A stretch of DNA of 52,116 nucleotides, from positions 1 to 52,116 of the forward strand of contig ONRU01000002.1 of NCBI GenBank assembly GCA_900320325.1. Reading direction: 5' to 3'. A program made the position numbers and the translations under genes. The notes below the pieces were generated by a model, which did not search any database, was not told where the DNA came from, and saw only the letters and a program-made list of their open reading frames with translations. The first letter of the stretch is position 1. Each line of letters starts with the position of its first letter. The DNA comes from an uncultured Lachnospiraceae bacterium. Its GTDB lineage: Bacteria > Bacillota > Clostridia > Lachnospirales > Lachnospiraceae. Below, piece after piece: positions 24,344 to 32,876 of this stretch.

Positions 24344-24381
24344 GGTCCGCTGCCTCTGCTGAGGCGGCGGATCTTTTTTTT
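24344..24381 (+). terminator. Terminator of the sugar-binding lipoprotein gene
   Basis: GGTCCGCTGCCTC pairs with GAGGCGGCGGATC (wobbles included) around a TGCT loop, then eight Ts. Confidence 0.9.
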
Positions 24382-24390
24382 GCGCAGGTG

Positions 24391-24535
24391 GGCAACGACC
24401 TCATGGTAGCGGTCAACGACCTCAGAGCTCGCGGGCCGGCTGGCAAACGACCTCAGAGCTCGCGGGCCGGCTGGCAAACGACCTCAGAGCTCGCGGGCCA
24501 CCCGCCAGGCGGTCAACGAGCTCAGAGGTGGCAGT
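24391..24535 (+). repeat. 31-bp intergenic tandem repeat
   Basis: Three near-identical 31-base units (24411-24441, 24442-24472, 24473-24503), each beginning GG(C/T)CAA(A)CGACCTCAGAGC, with a partial unit before (24391-24410) and a rearranged unit after (about 24511-24535, where the CGACCTCAGAGCTC order becomes CGAGCTCAGAGGT). They fill the space between a terminator and the malQ promoter, and contain no reading frame of note. Confidence 0.85.
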
Positions 24536-24544
24536 CTGCTCTTG

Positions 24545-24573
24545 TTGACAAATAGTATGATATTTCATATACT
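24545..24573 (+). promoter_or_regulatory. malQ promoter
   Basis: A perfect TTGACA (24545-24550) and TATACT (24568-24573) with a 17-base spacer. The leader can form a hairpin of GGCGTT with AACGCC (about 24582-24612). Confidence 0.78.
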
Positions 24574-24651
24574 TTTAAGGCTGGCGTTTGTACATTTTGT
24601 ATAGTAACGCCGGTAAATCATATGAGAAAAGATAGGAGAGAGTGGTTGTTT

Positions 24652-26187
24652 ATGAGAGAATGCGGTATTTTATTTCCGGTGTCCTCCCTGCCTTCCAGGT
24701 TCGGGATCGGCTGTTTTTCCAAAGAAGCCTACGAGTTTGTAGACTTTCTGCATGAAGCAGGCCAGAGTTACTGGCAGGTCCTGCCTTTTGGACCGACCGG
24801 CTTCGGCGATTCCCCTTATCAGTGTGTTTCCGCTTTCGCCGGAAACCCTTATTTCATCAGTCTGGAGGATCTGATCCAGGAAGGACTGCTGACATGGGAT
24901 GAATGTAACCACAGAGATTTCGGCGCCGACCAGGAGCGGGTGGATTACGGCGCCATGTATAACAACCGTCTGGCGGTACTGCGGACCGCGTTCGGCCGTT
25001 TCCGTGAGAAAGGCATGGAGCAGACAGACAGCTTTAAGGCTTTTCTGAAGAAAGAGGCCTTCTGGCTGGAGGATTACGCCCTGTATATGGCCTTTAAGGA
25101 AAAATACGAAGGCAAAGCCTGGTTCGACTGGGAAGAAGCGGACCGTGACCGTGAGGCGGGCGCCCTGCAGGCCATCCGGACGGAGAACGAAGATACCGTC
25201 GCTTTCTTCTGTTTTGTTCAGTATGTTTTTGACAGGCAGCTGCGGAAGCTTCGCGCCTACGCGGCGGAAAAACAGGTAAAGATCATCGGCGATATTCCCT
25301 TCTATGTAGCTCTCGACAGCGTTGACAGCTGGGCACATCCGGAAGCCTTCAAGTTCGATAAGGACCTGGTACCGACCGTGGTCGCCGGCTGCCCTCCGGA
25401 TGCCCATTCCGCGACAGGCCAGCTCTGGGGCAACCCCATCTATGACTGGAAGAAGATGAAGAAAGCCGGCTATTCCTGGTGGATCAACCGGATCCGCCGC
25501 AGCTATGAGATGATGGATGTGATCCGGATCGATCACTTCATCGGCTTTGATTCCTATTATGAAATTCCTTACGGGGATGAGACTGCCGAAAACGGCACCA
25601 TGCAGAAGGGCCCCGGCATGGCTTTCTTCCGTGCCCTGAAAAAAGAACTGGGTGAACTGGACATCATCGCCGAGGATCTGGGCGAGATCACCCCCAGCTC
25701 CGAAAAGCTGCTGCAGGACGCTGGTTTCCCTGGCATGAAAGTTCTTCAGTACGCTTTTGACTGGACGGAGTCCAGCTATTATCTGTCCTATAACCATATT
25801 AAGAACTGTGTTGTCTATACCGGCACCCATGACAATACGACCACAAGGGCATGGATCGAGGAACTGAATGACCGCGACCGTGATTTTGCCCGCAGGTTCA
25901 TCAACTCTGAGAATACCGACTACGGCCGTTTTGTCTGGGACTTCATCCGGGAGGCCTACAGGAGCGTTGCCGATCTCTGCATTATTCCCCTGCAGGACTA
26001 TCTGGTCAAGGGAAAAGAAGCCAGGATCAATGAGCCCGGTACCCTGGGGACCAACTGGCAGTGGAGGCTGATTCCCAATTATCTGTCCGGGGATCTGGCC
26101 AGAAGTATCTACGGGCTGGCAAAACTCTACGGCAGGCTGCCCAAGGAGCCTGTGAAGGAGAAGGAGCAGGAAACAGCCAAAAAGTAA
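24652..26187 (+). CDS. malQ: 4-alpha-glucanotransferase (amylomaltase)
   Basis: A 511-residue GH77 enzyme that moves alpha-1,4-glucan segments between maltodextrins, in glycogen/maltodextrin use. The start ECGILFPVSSLPSRFGIG and the HEAGQSYWQVLPFGPTGFGDSPYQ block are diagnostic. Catalytic residues read as Asp294 (VIRIDHF), Glu341 (IIAEDLG) and Asp394 (THDNTTTRAW). The ATG at 24652 fits the family start; AGGAG lies 13 bases upstream, a bit far. The in-frame ATG at 24622 has no ribosome site. trmD follows 30 bases later with no terminator between. Confidence 0.95.
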   Translation: MRECGILFPVSSLPSRFGIGCFSKEAYEFVDFLHEAGQSYWQVLPFGPTGFGDSPYQCVSAFAGNPYFISLEDLIQEGLLTWDECNHRDFGADQERVDYGAMYNNRLAVLRTAFGRFREKGMEQTDSFKAFLKKEAFWLEDYALYMAFKEKYEGKAWFDWEEADRDREAGALQAIRTENEDTVAFFCFVQYVFDRQLRKLRAYAAEKQVKIIGDIPFYVALDSVDSWAHPEAFKFDKDLVPTVVAGCPPDAHSATGQLWGNPIYDWKKMKKAGYSWWINRIRRSYEMMDVIRIDHFIGFDSYYEIPYGDETAENGTMQKGPGMAFFRALKKELGELDIIAEDLGEITPSSEKLLQDAGFPGMKVLQYAFDWTESSYYLSYNHIKNCVVYTGTHDNTTTRAWIEELNDRDRDFARRFINSENTDYGRFVWDFIREAYRSVADLCIIPLQDYLVKGKEARINEPGTLGTNWQWRLIPNYLSGDLARSIYGLAKLYGRLPKEPVKEKEQETAKK

Positions 26188-26217
26188 AGGGCAGTACAGG
26201 AGAAAGCAGCAAACGGT

Positions 26218-26955
26218 ATGAAAATATCGATTCTGACCATGTGTCCGGAGATGTTCGGTGATTATCTCCGGACACATGCTGTGACCAGGGCGGCCGGCCT
26301 GGGCCTGGCGGAGGTGGAGGTCCTGGATATCCGGGACTTCGCGGGCGGCAGCTACCGCCATATTGATGATTCTCCCTTCGGCGGGGGCAGGGGGCTGATC
26401 CTCAGGTGTCAGCCTGTTCTTGATGCCCTGAAATCGGTCCGGACACAAGGCTGCCGGACAGCTGCCCTGGTACCGGTGGGAAAGCCCTATCAGCAGGCGG
26501 ATGCCCACAGACTGGCCCGGGAGGACCATCTGATCCTGATCTGCGGCCACTATGAAGGGATGGACGCCCGGATCTATGACCATGTGGATGAGCTGATCTC
26601 CATTGGGGATTATATCCTGACCGGCGGGGAGCTGGCCGCCATGGTGGTCACCGATTCCGTGATCCGCCTGCGCAAAGGCAATCTGAAAGCAGGCAGCGCG
26701 GAAGAGGAATCCTTCGAGAACGGCCTTCTGGAATATCCCCAGTATACCCAGCCGGCGGATTTCCGTGGACAGACGGTCCCTCCGGTCCTTCTGTCCGGCC
26801 ATCATGAAAAGATACGGCGCTGGCGTCTGAAGGAATCCCTGCGGCTGACCCTGCGGCAGAGGCCGGACCTGCTGGAAGGCAGGCGGCTCAGTCCGGAGGA
26901 AAGCGGTCTGCTGGAGGAGATCAGGGCGGAAGAAGGGACGGAAGCGGGGAAATAA
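26218..26955 (+). CDS. trmD: tRNA (guanine-N1)-methyltransferase, TrmD type
   Basis: A 245-residue SPOUT (knotted) methyltransferase that makes m1G37 next to the anticodon. It shows LTMCPEMF, DDSPFGGGRGLILR, PVGKPYQQ, the SAM-knot ICGHYEGMDARI and SIGDYILTGGELAAM, and the tail EYPQYTQP plus LLSGHHEKIRRWR. All expected active regions are intact. Unlike standard trmD it is not in the rpsP-rimM-rplS cluster but behind malQ, and parts of the N-terminal half (CPEMFGDYLRTHAVTRAAG, SPFGGGRG) are atypical. It may be a second, divergent paralogue; whether the usual copy exists elsewhere cannot be seen here. Confidence 0.88.
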   Translation: MKISILTMCPEMFGDYLRTHAVTRAAGLGLAEVEVLDIRDFAGGSYRHIDDSPFGGGRGLILRCQPVLDALKSVRTQGCRTAALVPVGKPYQQADAHRLAREDHLILICGHYEGMDARIYDHVDELISIGDYILTGGELAAMVVTDSVIRLRKGNLKAGSAEEESFENGLLEYPQYTQPADFRGQTVPPVLLSGHHEKIRRWRLKESLRLTLRQRPDLLEGRRLSPEESGLLEEIRAEEGTEAGK

Positions 26956-26961
26956 TTCCGG

Positions 26962-26989
26962 TTGCCATTCTGATTTCATCTGCTATAAT
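26962..26989 (+). promoter_or_regulatory. Strong promoter of the small conserved gene
   Basis: TTGCCA (26962-26967), 16-base spacer, perfect TATAAT (26984-26989) preceded by TGC (extended -10). Confidence 0.65.
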
Positions 26990-27074
26990 ATACGGGTATT
27001 TCAGGAAAACGACCGGCAGCGGCAGGCACAGAACAGGCCCTTCCGCTCCGGCAGGTATATTTGGAGGAAACAGA

Positions 27075-27323
27075 ATGATCAATCCCATGACGCTTTTAAA
27101 ACTGGGCAGGATGAAAAATGAGTTCACAGCCAGACATCCCAGGGTCGCCGCTTTTATCAGAAATGAGCTTCTGACCGGCGTTCCGGAGGACACGGTCTTT
27201 GAGATCAGCATGACCAAGCCCGGACACGATACGGTGACCTGCAACATGCTGGTCACAAGAGAGGATCTGGAACTCCTGCAGGAACTGCGGCTGCTGCGGG
27301 AGAATGAAGCCGGGGACGAGTAA
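27075..27323 (+). CDS. Small conserved clostridial protein of unknown function
   Basis: An 82-residue cytosolic protein. It starts INPMTLLKLGRMKNEFTARHP, the kind of opening I recall from a family of 80-90-residue hypothetical proteins common in Clostridia, and then has two short strands (VFEISMTKPGHDTVTCNMLVT) and a C-terminal helix. GGAGG at 27063-27067 and a strong promoter show it is a real gene. No function is known to me. It is followed by its own terminator, so it is a single-gene unit. Confidence 0.75.
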   Translation: MINPMTLLKLGRMKNEFTARHPRVAAFIRNELLTGVPEDTVFEISMTKPGHDTVTCNMLVTREDLELLQELRLLRENEAGDE

Positions 27324-27404
27324 GGCGGCAGGCGCCCTGCGCGGCGTTTTCATACGGGTTCAAAACGGGCTGCGATTAGGCGCGGTCCCCAGCAGCAGGC
27401 GGAA

Positions 27405-27428
27405 GCGGTCCGAAAGGACCGCTTTTTT
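27405..27428 (+). terminator. Terminator of the small conserved gene
   Basis: GCGGTCC, GAAA tetraloop, GGACCGC, then six Ts. Confidence 0.92.
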
Positions 27429-27574
27429 GTTTCCCGCGCGGGGTTTCCTGTATAATATTTATGAAGAAAACCGGCAGAAAGTCAGCCGGCAGAGCAGGCG
27501 TACGGAATGTGGGCCCATGGGCGTTTCTGCCCGGAGCGGGACAACTTATTAACAGAGAAGGAATGGAGAAACGG

Positions 27575-28642
27575 ATGCGGAAAGAAAAGATCAGGATCTG
27601 GGAAGCGGAAGAATACAGTTACGGTATGGCCTATGGATTTGTGCCCAATCTGACCGCTTATTTACATGAAGAGGCAGACGGGCCCAGGCCCTGCATGATC
27701 GTAGTGCCCGGCGGGGCTTACAGTTTCGCCTCGATCCGGGAAGGTCAGCCGGTAGCGGAGCGGTTCTACGGGATGGGCTATAACGCCTTTGTCCTTACTT
27801 ATACCTGCAATCCCCTGCGTATGGAGCCGCTGCGCCTGCAGCCCCTGCGGGATCTGGCCAGAGCCGTCCGTCTGCTGCGGAAGGAAGCGGACCGGCTGGA
27901 AATCGATCCGGACCGGATCGCCGTCTGCGGCTTTTCAGCCGGCGGCCATCTGACAGCCTCGCTGGCTGTCCATGGCAGGGACGTGTATGAAGACAACCCC
28001 GTTTACAGGGATTATAGCTGCAGGCCCGACGCCCTTGTCCTGTCCTATCCGGTCATCACGGCAGAACCCGGCCTGACCCATGCGGATTCCATAAAGGCGC
28101 TTCTGGGCTATAACAGGCCGGAAGAAGACGCCGCGGCCGCGGTGATCTCGAGGAAAGGGGCCCTGCCAGGCTGCAGGACCCCTGAGGATGAGATGCGTTA
28201 TATGTCCCTGGAGACCCAGGTCTGTCCGGATACGCCGCCGGTCTATATCTGGCATACGCTGCCGGACGATTCCGTGCCGGTGGAAAATACCTTCCGGTTT
28301 GAACAGGCCCTGCGGGAGAAAGGAGTGCTTCATTCCATGCACATTTATTCCCACGGAGTCCACGGCCTGTCTCTGGCCGATCAGGCATGGGCGGACCGGG
28401 CCTGCAAAGCGGATTATACCCTGGAGCAGGTCGGCCGCGTCATGGAGCAGCTGGACGCGGGCCATATCCCCATGAAGGAAGAAGAGAAAGACTTCTGGAT
28501 GCGGGAATACCTCTACGGCCCCTATGCCGGGGAAAAGGAAAAAGGCGTTCCGGTACCGGAAGTACAGGGCTGGCCGGAGATGGCCCATGATTTCCTGCGC
28601 TATGTTTTTGGTCTGGACCGGGAGCCTGTACAGCAGACCTGA
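27575..28642 (+). CDS. Alpha/beta hydrolase, BD-FAE-like esterase
   Basis: A 355-residue alpha/beta hydrolase without signal peptide. It has the oxyanion strand MIVVPGGAYSF, the nucleophile elbow CGFSAGGHL, a late acid loop (WHTLPDDSVPVENTFRF) and a catalytic His in SHGVHGLSL. These match the BD-FAE/esterase-lipase group that removes acyl groups from sugars or small esters. Start: GGAG (27565-27568) lies six bases before ATG 27575; ATG 27563 and the longer frame from 27461 are less well placed. A TATAAT at 27451-27456 just after the preceding terminator is the probable promoter. Confidence 0.8.
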   Translation: MRKEKIRIWEAEEYSYGMAYGFVPNLTAYLHEEADGPRPCMIVVPGGAYSFASIREGQPVAERFYGMGYNAFVLTYTCNPLRMEPLRLQPLRDLARAVRLLRKEADRLEIDPDRIAVCGFSAGGHLTASLAVHGRDVYEDNPVYRDYSCRPDALVLSYPVITAEPGLTHADSIKALLGYNRPEEDAAAAVISRKGALPGCRTPEDEMRYMSLETQVCPDTPPVYIWHTLPDDSVPVENTFRFEQALREKGVLHSMHIYSHGVHGLSLADQAWADRACKADYTLEQVGRVMEQLDAGHIPMKEEEKDFWMREYLYGPYAGEKEKGVPVPEVQGWPEMAHDFLRYVFGLDREPVQQT

Positions 28643-28692
28643 GGCGGCGTTTCTCCCGTCCAAAAAGATTCCGTCAGCGGAGGACCTCTTTC

Positions 28693-29829
28693 TTATTCCT
28701 CCCTGCGGGAGCGGAGGATCCGGATGCCGTTGACTTCAATTTCATCGACGACCGGAATGATCAGATATTCCATCCCGTCGATGACCCGGGTCCTGATCAT
28801 GTCGGTCATATCCCCCTTGACACTGATCTTCATGCTGGGGGATTTGACCTCCAGCGTGGAGGAAGTCCGTACATTTTCGGCGGTCAGAGCCTTTCCGGGA
28901 CCGACCGCTTCATCAAAGGCCTCATCAAAATCATCCATGATCTCCCGGCTGGCGCCGTTGTCCGTCAGGATCCTGCGCATATCGGCTTTTTCGATCCGGA
29001 CCGGTTCGGGATCATCTTTGCTTTCCTCAATCAGGCGGTTGATGGATTCCGTGACGCCTTTGACATTTTCAAAATCACAGTCACGGCCCAGGGTCTGTTC
29101 CACTATGGAACGGAAGACGTTCTTCTGGTCTGATTCCGGCATGGGAAGGGCCGCGCCCAGAATCTCATCGGTGAATTCCGGGTGCCGTTCTTCTTCCTTA
29201 CGGGTATAGTAGAGCAGGGAATGGATATCCGGCATCCGGTCATTATAGGCCGGGAAGAGGAAACCCAGATCCGGTTTCTGCACAGCCCAGTCGCCCCGCT
29301 TATCCACGAACATGCCGGCGTCCGGATCATAGCAGAGGCCTTCCTTGAGCTCTGTCACAGGACAGATACTGCAGAGCAGGAAAGAATAGACAAAGTCGGA
29401 AGCGTCTTCCAGTTCCTGGTTGTCCGAGGTTCTGGCCGGAATGTCGTAGAGGCCGTGGACCAGAATGATCAGATATTTGCCGGGTGCCTGATAGGTCTGT
29501 ACGACCCGGTCAAAAAAAGTCCGGACCAGGTCTTCGTCCTGCAGCTGTGACTGCTGCAGCCGGTACAGGAATTCCTGACGTCCGCCTTCCATTTCCTCTT
29601 CTGTAGGGAATTCCATGTTGAAGAGACTGCGGCCCGGCTTGCCGGTCAGAGTCTTTCGCAGCAGTTCCAGATATTTTTCCACATTTTCCTCCTGCATGGC
29701 CAGGAAGGTCTCTTTCATTTCCATCAGGATGTCGCCGTTGTCATTGACATAACAGCCCCGGATCCGGTCGATCCGGCAGTTATTGACAGTCAACAGTTTC
29801 CTGATCTCAGCGATCGCTTTCTTATCCAT
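28693..29829 (-). CDS. DUF4317 family protein
   Basis: A 378-residue cytosolic protein of the DUF4317 family, widespread in Clostridia and without a known function. It has the family's opening KKAIAEIRKLLTVNNCRIDRIRGCYV and the ICPVTELKEGLCYDP segment, where the first part of the protein ends. It shows no catalytic motif I recognise, no membrane segment and no signal peptide. The C-terminus (MKISVKGDMTDMIRTRVIDGMEYLIIPVVDEIEVNGI) looks like a small beta domain. AAAGGA lies about eleven bases before ATG 29829. It is transcribed alone. Confidence 0.75.
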   Translation of the reverse strand: MDKKAIAEIRKLLTVNNCRIDRIRGCYVNDNGDILMEMKETFLAMQEENVEKYLELLRKTLTGKPGRSLFNMEFPTEEEMEGGRQEFLYRLQQSQLQDEDLVRTFFDRVVQTYQAPGKYLIILVHGLYDIPARTSDNQELEDASDFVYSFLLCSICPVTELKEGLCYDPDAGMFVDKRGDWAVQKPDLGFLFPAYNDRMPDIHSLLYYTRKEEERHPEFTDEILGAALPMPESDQKNVFRSIVEQTLGRDCDFENVKGVTESINRLIEESKDDPEPVRIEKADMRRILTDNGASREIMDDFDEAFDEAVGPGKALTAENVRTSSTLEVKSPSMKISVKGDMTDMIRTRVIDGMEYLIIPVVDEIEVNGIRILRSRREE

Positions 29830-30026
29830 ATCGTTTTATTCCTTTTATGTATGAAATGTTGTAAGAATTACAGGTAATAACCGTTTTTTGCGCCCTCTCC
29901 GGTTTTCGGCGGAAAACAGGCAGGCTGCTTTCAGGCAGGTCCTGCGGCGTCCTGGCGGGATCCGGCTGCCTAAAAGGAAAGGTACCTGACTGTTGTATCA
30001 TGTTTTGAGGGGATTGTCCAAGCCTA

Positions 30027-30035
30027 TGTTATACT
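30027..30035 (+). promoter_or_regulatory. dinB promoter (extended -10)
   Basis: TGTTATACT, an extended -10; TTGAGG at 30005-30010 is a possible -35 with a long 19-base spacer. I see no LexA box of the GAAC-N4-GTTC type near it. Confidence 0.5.
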
Positions 30036-30098
30036 ATGCGTAAGCAGAAAAGCTTTTTGGGCGGAAACAGGCAGACAGAAAGGCGGTGAGGGAACGGC

Positions 30099-31547
30099 AT
30101 GGACAGAATCATATTTCATGTGGACGTAAACTCGGCCTTCCTGTCCTGGTCCGCCGTGAAAAGACTGCGGGAGGATCCGCAGGCCCTGGACCTGCGTACA
30201 GTCCCTTCCGCCGTGGGAGGGGATGTAAAGACCCGGCACGGGATCATCACAGCCAAATCCATTCCAGCCAAAAAGTACGGTATACAGACCGGGGAACCGG
30301 TGATGAAGGCCCTGCAGAAATGTCCGGACCTGATCCTGGTACCCGGAGACCGTAAAACATATAAAGAGTATTCCCGCCAGTTCATTGCCATTCTGAAAAA
30401 ATACGCTGAAGTGGTCGAACAGGTCTCGATCGATGAAGCCTATATGGACATGACAGGCGCGGCGGGCAGCGCCGGTTCCCGGGAAGAGGAGAGGCAGGCT
30501 GTTCTGGAGATTGCCGCCGGAATCCGGAAAGAGATCCGGGAAAGCCTGGGATTCACGGTCAATGTGGGCATTTCCTCCAATAAACTCCTGGCCAAGATGG
30601 CCAGTGACTTTCAAAAACCGGACCGGACCCATACCCTGTTCCCGGACGAGGTGGCGGGGAAGATGTGGCCCCTGCCCATACGGGAACTGCACGGCTGCGG
30701 CGGCGCGACAGCAGCCCGCCTGAACACCCTGGGAATCGTAACGATCGGTGACGCCGCCGGGACAGATCCGGAAATCCTCAAAGGGGCCCTGGGAGAAAAG
30801 GCCGGCGCCCATATCTGGCGCGCTGCCAACGGAATCAGCAATTCCCCCGTCCGGGGAACCCGGGAGAAAGCCAAGAGCTATTCCAATGAGACGACCATGG
30901 CAGAGGATATTACAGGGCAGAATTACGGGGAGCGGATGCCGGCTTATCTGCGGAAGCTGTCGGAAAGTGTGGGCGGCCGGATGCGGAAGGATGCTGTCAG
31001 AGCCTATACCATCGGTGTTATCGTCAAGACCGACCAGTTCCACAGGCATACCCGGCAGAAGCGGCTGGACAGATCCACTTCAGACCCGGCGGTCATCGAA
31101 GCGGCAGCCCGGGAGCTGATGGACCGCCTGCTGACGGGAGAAAGCGGCCTGTTCAGCCGGGGACGGACCATCCGTCTGGTCGGTGTCAGCGCCGCGGGCC
31201 TGGACGACAGCCCCTATGAGCAGATGAGCCTGTTTGACTGGCTGGGAGATCCGGAAGAATCAGGGAAGAAAGGTACCCCGGTACAGAAGCAGGATCCGGT
31301 ACACGAGCCTTTCCCGGCCGGGGAAGTCCAAAAAGCCGGCCGGACGGCCGCGGAACAGATACTTGATTCGGAAGAAGAAAAAGCATATAATCCAACGACA
31401 GCAGCCGCGGAAGACGCAGCGCCTGTCCGGGGGGACAGGGACCGGGACTTCGCCGCGGATGAAAAAAGGCGCAGGCTGGATGCCATGATGGATACGATCA
31501 ACCGGCGCTTCGGACAGGACACCGTCCGAAAGGGAGGGTCCCGGTAA
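30099..31547 (+). CDS. dinB: Y-family DNA polymerase IV
   Basis: A 482-residue translesion polymerase. The palm metal ligands are Asp9 (FHVDVNSAF) and Asp112-Glu113 (SIDEAYMDM), followed by NVGISSNKLLAKMASDFQKP and the thumb helix-hairpin-helix region (LHGCGGATAARLNTLGI). A little-finger domain spans about 250-360. QMSLF at 375-379 is a beta-clamp binding motif. The extra 100 residues behind it are charged and low in complexity, longer than in typical DinB, and may be a disordered tail. The gene is monocistronic; regulation by SOS is not visible. Confidence 0.93.
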   Translation: MDRIIFHVDVNSAFLSWSAVKRLREDPQALDLRTVPSAVGGDVKTRHGIITAKSIPAKKYGIQTGEPVMKALQKCPDLILVPGDRKTYKEYSRQFIAILKKYAEVVEQVSIDEAYMDMTGAAGSAGSREEERQAVLEIAAGIRKEIRESLGFTVNVGISSNKLLAKMASDFQKPDRTHTLFPDEVAGKMWPLPIRELHGCGGATAARLNTLGIVTIGDAAGTDPEILKGALGEKAGAHIWRAANGISNSPVRGTREKAKSYSNETTMAEDITGQNYGERMPAYLRKLSESVGGRMRKDAVRAYTIGVIVKTDQFHRHTRQKRLDRSTSDPAVIEAAARELMDRLLTGESGLFSRGRTIRLVGVSAAGLDDSPYEQMSLFDWLGDPEESGKKGTPVQKQDPVHEPFPAGEVQKAGRTAAEQILDSEEEKAYNPTTAAAEDAAPVRGDRDRDFAADEKRRRLDAMMDTINRRFGQDTVRKGGSR

Positions 31548-31620
31548 GCCGGCCCTGTAAGTCCGGACAGGCCGGACAGTCTCATTTTAGAGACCTTTCA
31601 TTTTTAGAGGGCAGGAACTG

Positions 31621-31629
31621 TGATAGAAT
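31621..31629 (+). promoter_or_regulatory. Extended -10 promoter of ispC-dxs
   Basis: TGATAGAAT with TTTTTA at 31601-31606 as poor -35. It is the only promoter-like site before ispC. Confidence 0.4.
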
Positions 31630-31675
31630 AGAAATACCGTATATTTAAGAAAACAAAAGACCGGAGGCATGAAAA

Positions 31676-32815
31676 ATGAGACAGATTTCTGTATTGGGTT
31701 CCACAGGATCGATCGGGACCCAGACACTGCAGGTCGTAAGAAATAATAAGGATATCCATGTGGCCGCCCTTGCGGCAGGTTCCAATGTGGACCTGATCGA
31801 GCAGCAGATCCGGGAATTCAGGCCGGAACTGGCGGTCCTGTGGGAGGAAAAAAAGGCAGAAGAATTAAAGCTCCGGGTCGCGGACCTGGACGTAAAGGTA
31901 TCCTGGGGCATGGAAGGCCTGATGGAGGCTGCCTCCATCCCGGCAGCAGAGACTGTCGTCACAGCGGTAGTCGGCATGATCGGTATCAGGCCCACCATTG
32001 CGGCCATAGAAGCGGGCAAGGATATCGCCCTGGCCAACAAGGAGACCCTGGTCACGGCAGGCCATCTGATCATTCCCCTGGCAAAGGAAAAGGGCGTAAA
32101 GATCCTGCCCGTTGACAGCGAGCACTCCGCGATCTTCCAGTGCCTGCAGGGAGAGCGGGGCAACCATATCGATAAAATCCTGCTGACTGCTTCCGGCGGC
32201 CCTTTCCGGGGCTGGACTCTGGAACAGATGAAAAAGGTACAGCTGGAGGACGCCCTGAAGCACCCCAACTGGTCCATGGGGCATAAGATCACCATTGACA
32301 GTTCCACCATGGTCAACAAAGGCCTGGAGGTCATGGAGGCCAAATGGCTCTTCGGCGTGGACATCGACCGGATCCAGGTACTGGTCCAGCCCCAGAGTGT
32401 CATCCATTCGGCCGTCCAGTTCGATGACGGCGCGGTCATCGCCCAGCTGGGTACGCCCGATATGAAGCTGCCCATCCAGTATGCCCTGTATTATCCGGAA
32501 CGCAGATATCTGCCCGGCGACAGGCTTGATTTCGGAAAACTGGCCAGGATCACCTTTGAGGATCCCGACCCGGTCAATTTCCCGGGCCTGGCCCTGGCCC
32601 TGCGCGCCGGCAGGACCGGCGGGTCTATGCCTACTGTCTTCAACGCGGCCAATGAACGGGCGGTTGCCATGTTCCTGAAAAAGCAGATCGGCTATCTGGA
32701 TATCGCACGGATTATTGAGGAAGCCATGGATGCCCACAAGGTCATCGCCCATCCGGATCTGGACCAGATCCTGCGGACGGAGCAGGAGACCTATGACTTT
32801 ATAGCCGCAAGATGA
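31676..32815 (+). CDS. ispC: 1-deoxy-D-xylulose 5-phosphate reductoisomerase
   Basis: A 379-residue enzyme that turns DXP into methylerythritol phosphate with NADPH, the second step of non-mevalonate isoprenoid synthesis. The NADPH loop GSTGSIGTQTL (8-18), ALANKETLVTAG, the metal-binding PVDSEHSAIFQ and the substrate loop TASGGPFR are clear, as is STMVNKGLEVMEA. Length is standard. dxs starts 61 bases after it on the same strand, so the first two MEP enzymes are co-expressed. Confidence 0.96.
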   Translation: MRQISVLGSTGSIGTQTLQVVRNNKDIHVAALAAGSNVDLIEQQIREFRPELAVLWEEKKAEELKLRVADLDVKVSWGMEGLMEAASIPAAETVVTAVVGMIGIRPTIAAIEAGKDIALANKETLVTAGHLIIPLAKEKGVKILPVDSEHSAIFQCLQGERGNHIDKILLTASGGPFRGWTLEQMKKVQLEDALKHPNWSMGHKITIDSSTMVNKGLEVMEAKWLFGVDIDRIQVLVQPQSVIHSAVQFDDGAVIAQLGTPDMKLPIQYALYYPERRYLPGDRLDFGKLARITFEDPDPVNFPGLALALRAGRTGGSMPTVFNAANERAVAMFLKKQIGYLDIARIIEEAMDAHKVIAHPDLDQILRTEQETYDFIAAR

Positions 32816-32876
32816 GCAGAGGAGCGGGGCGCGCGGAAAACAGCGTGCCGCCCGGTTCCATACAGAGGATACGAAT

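Noticed and set aside
24391..24535. CRISPR array
   Set aside because: The 31-base units are directly adjacent without unique spacers, and no cas genes are in the window.
24670..26979. 769-codon minus frame opposite malQ-trmD
   Set aside because: It spans two real genes and their gap, without any recognisable domain.
29900..30098. LexA box before dinB
   Set aside because: No GAAC-N4-GTTC-like site was found, so SOS control is not claimed.
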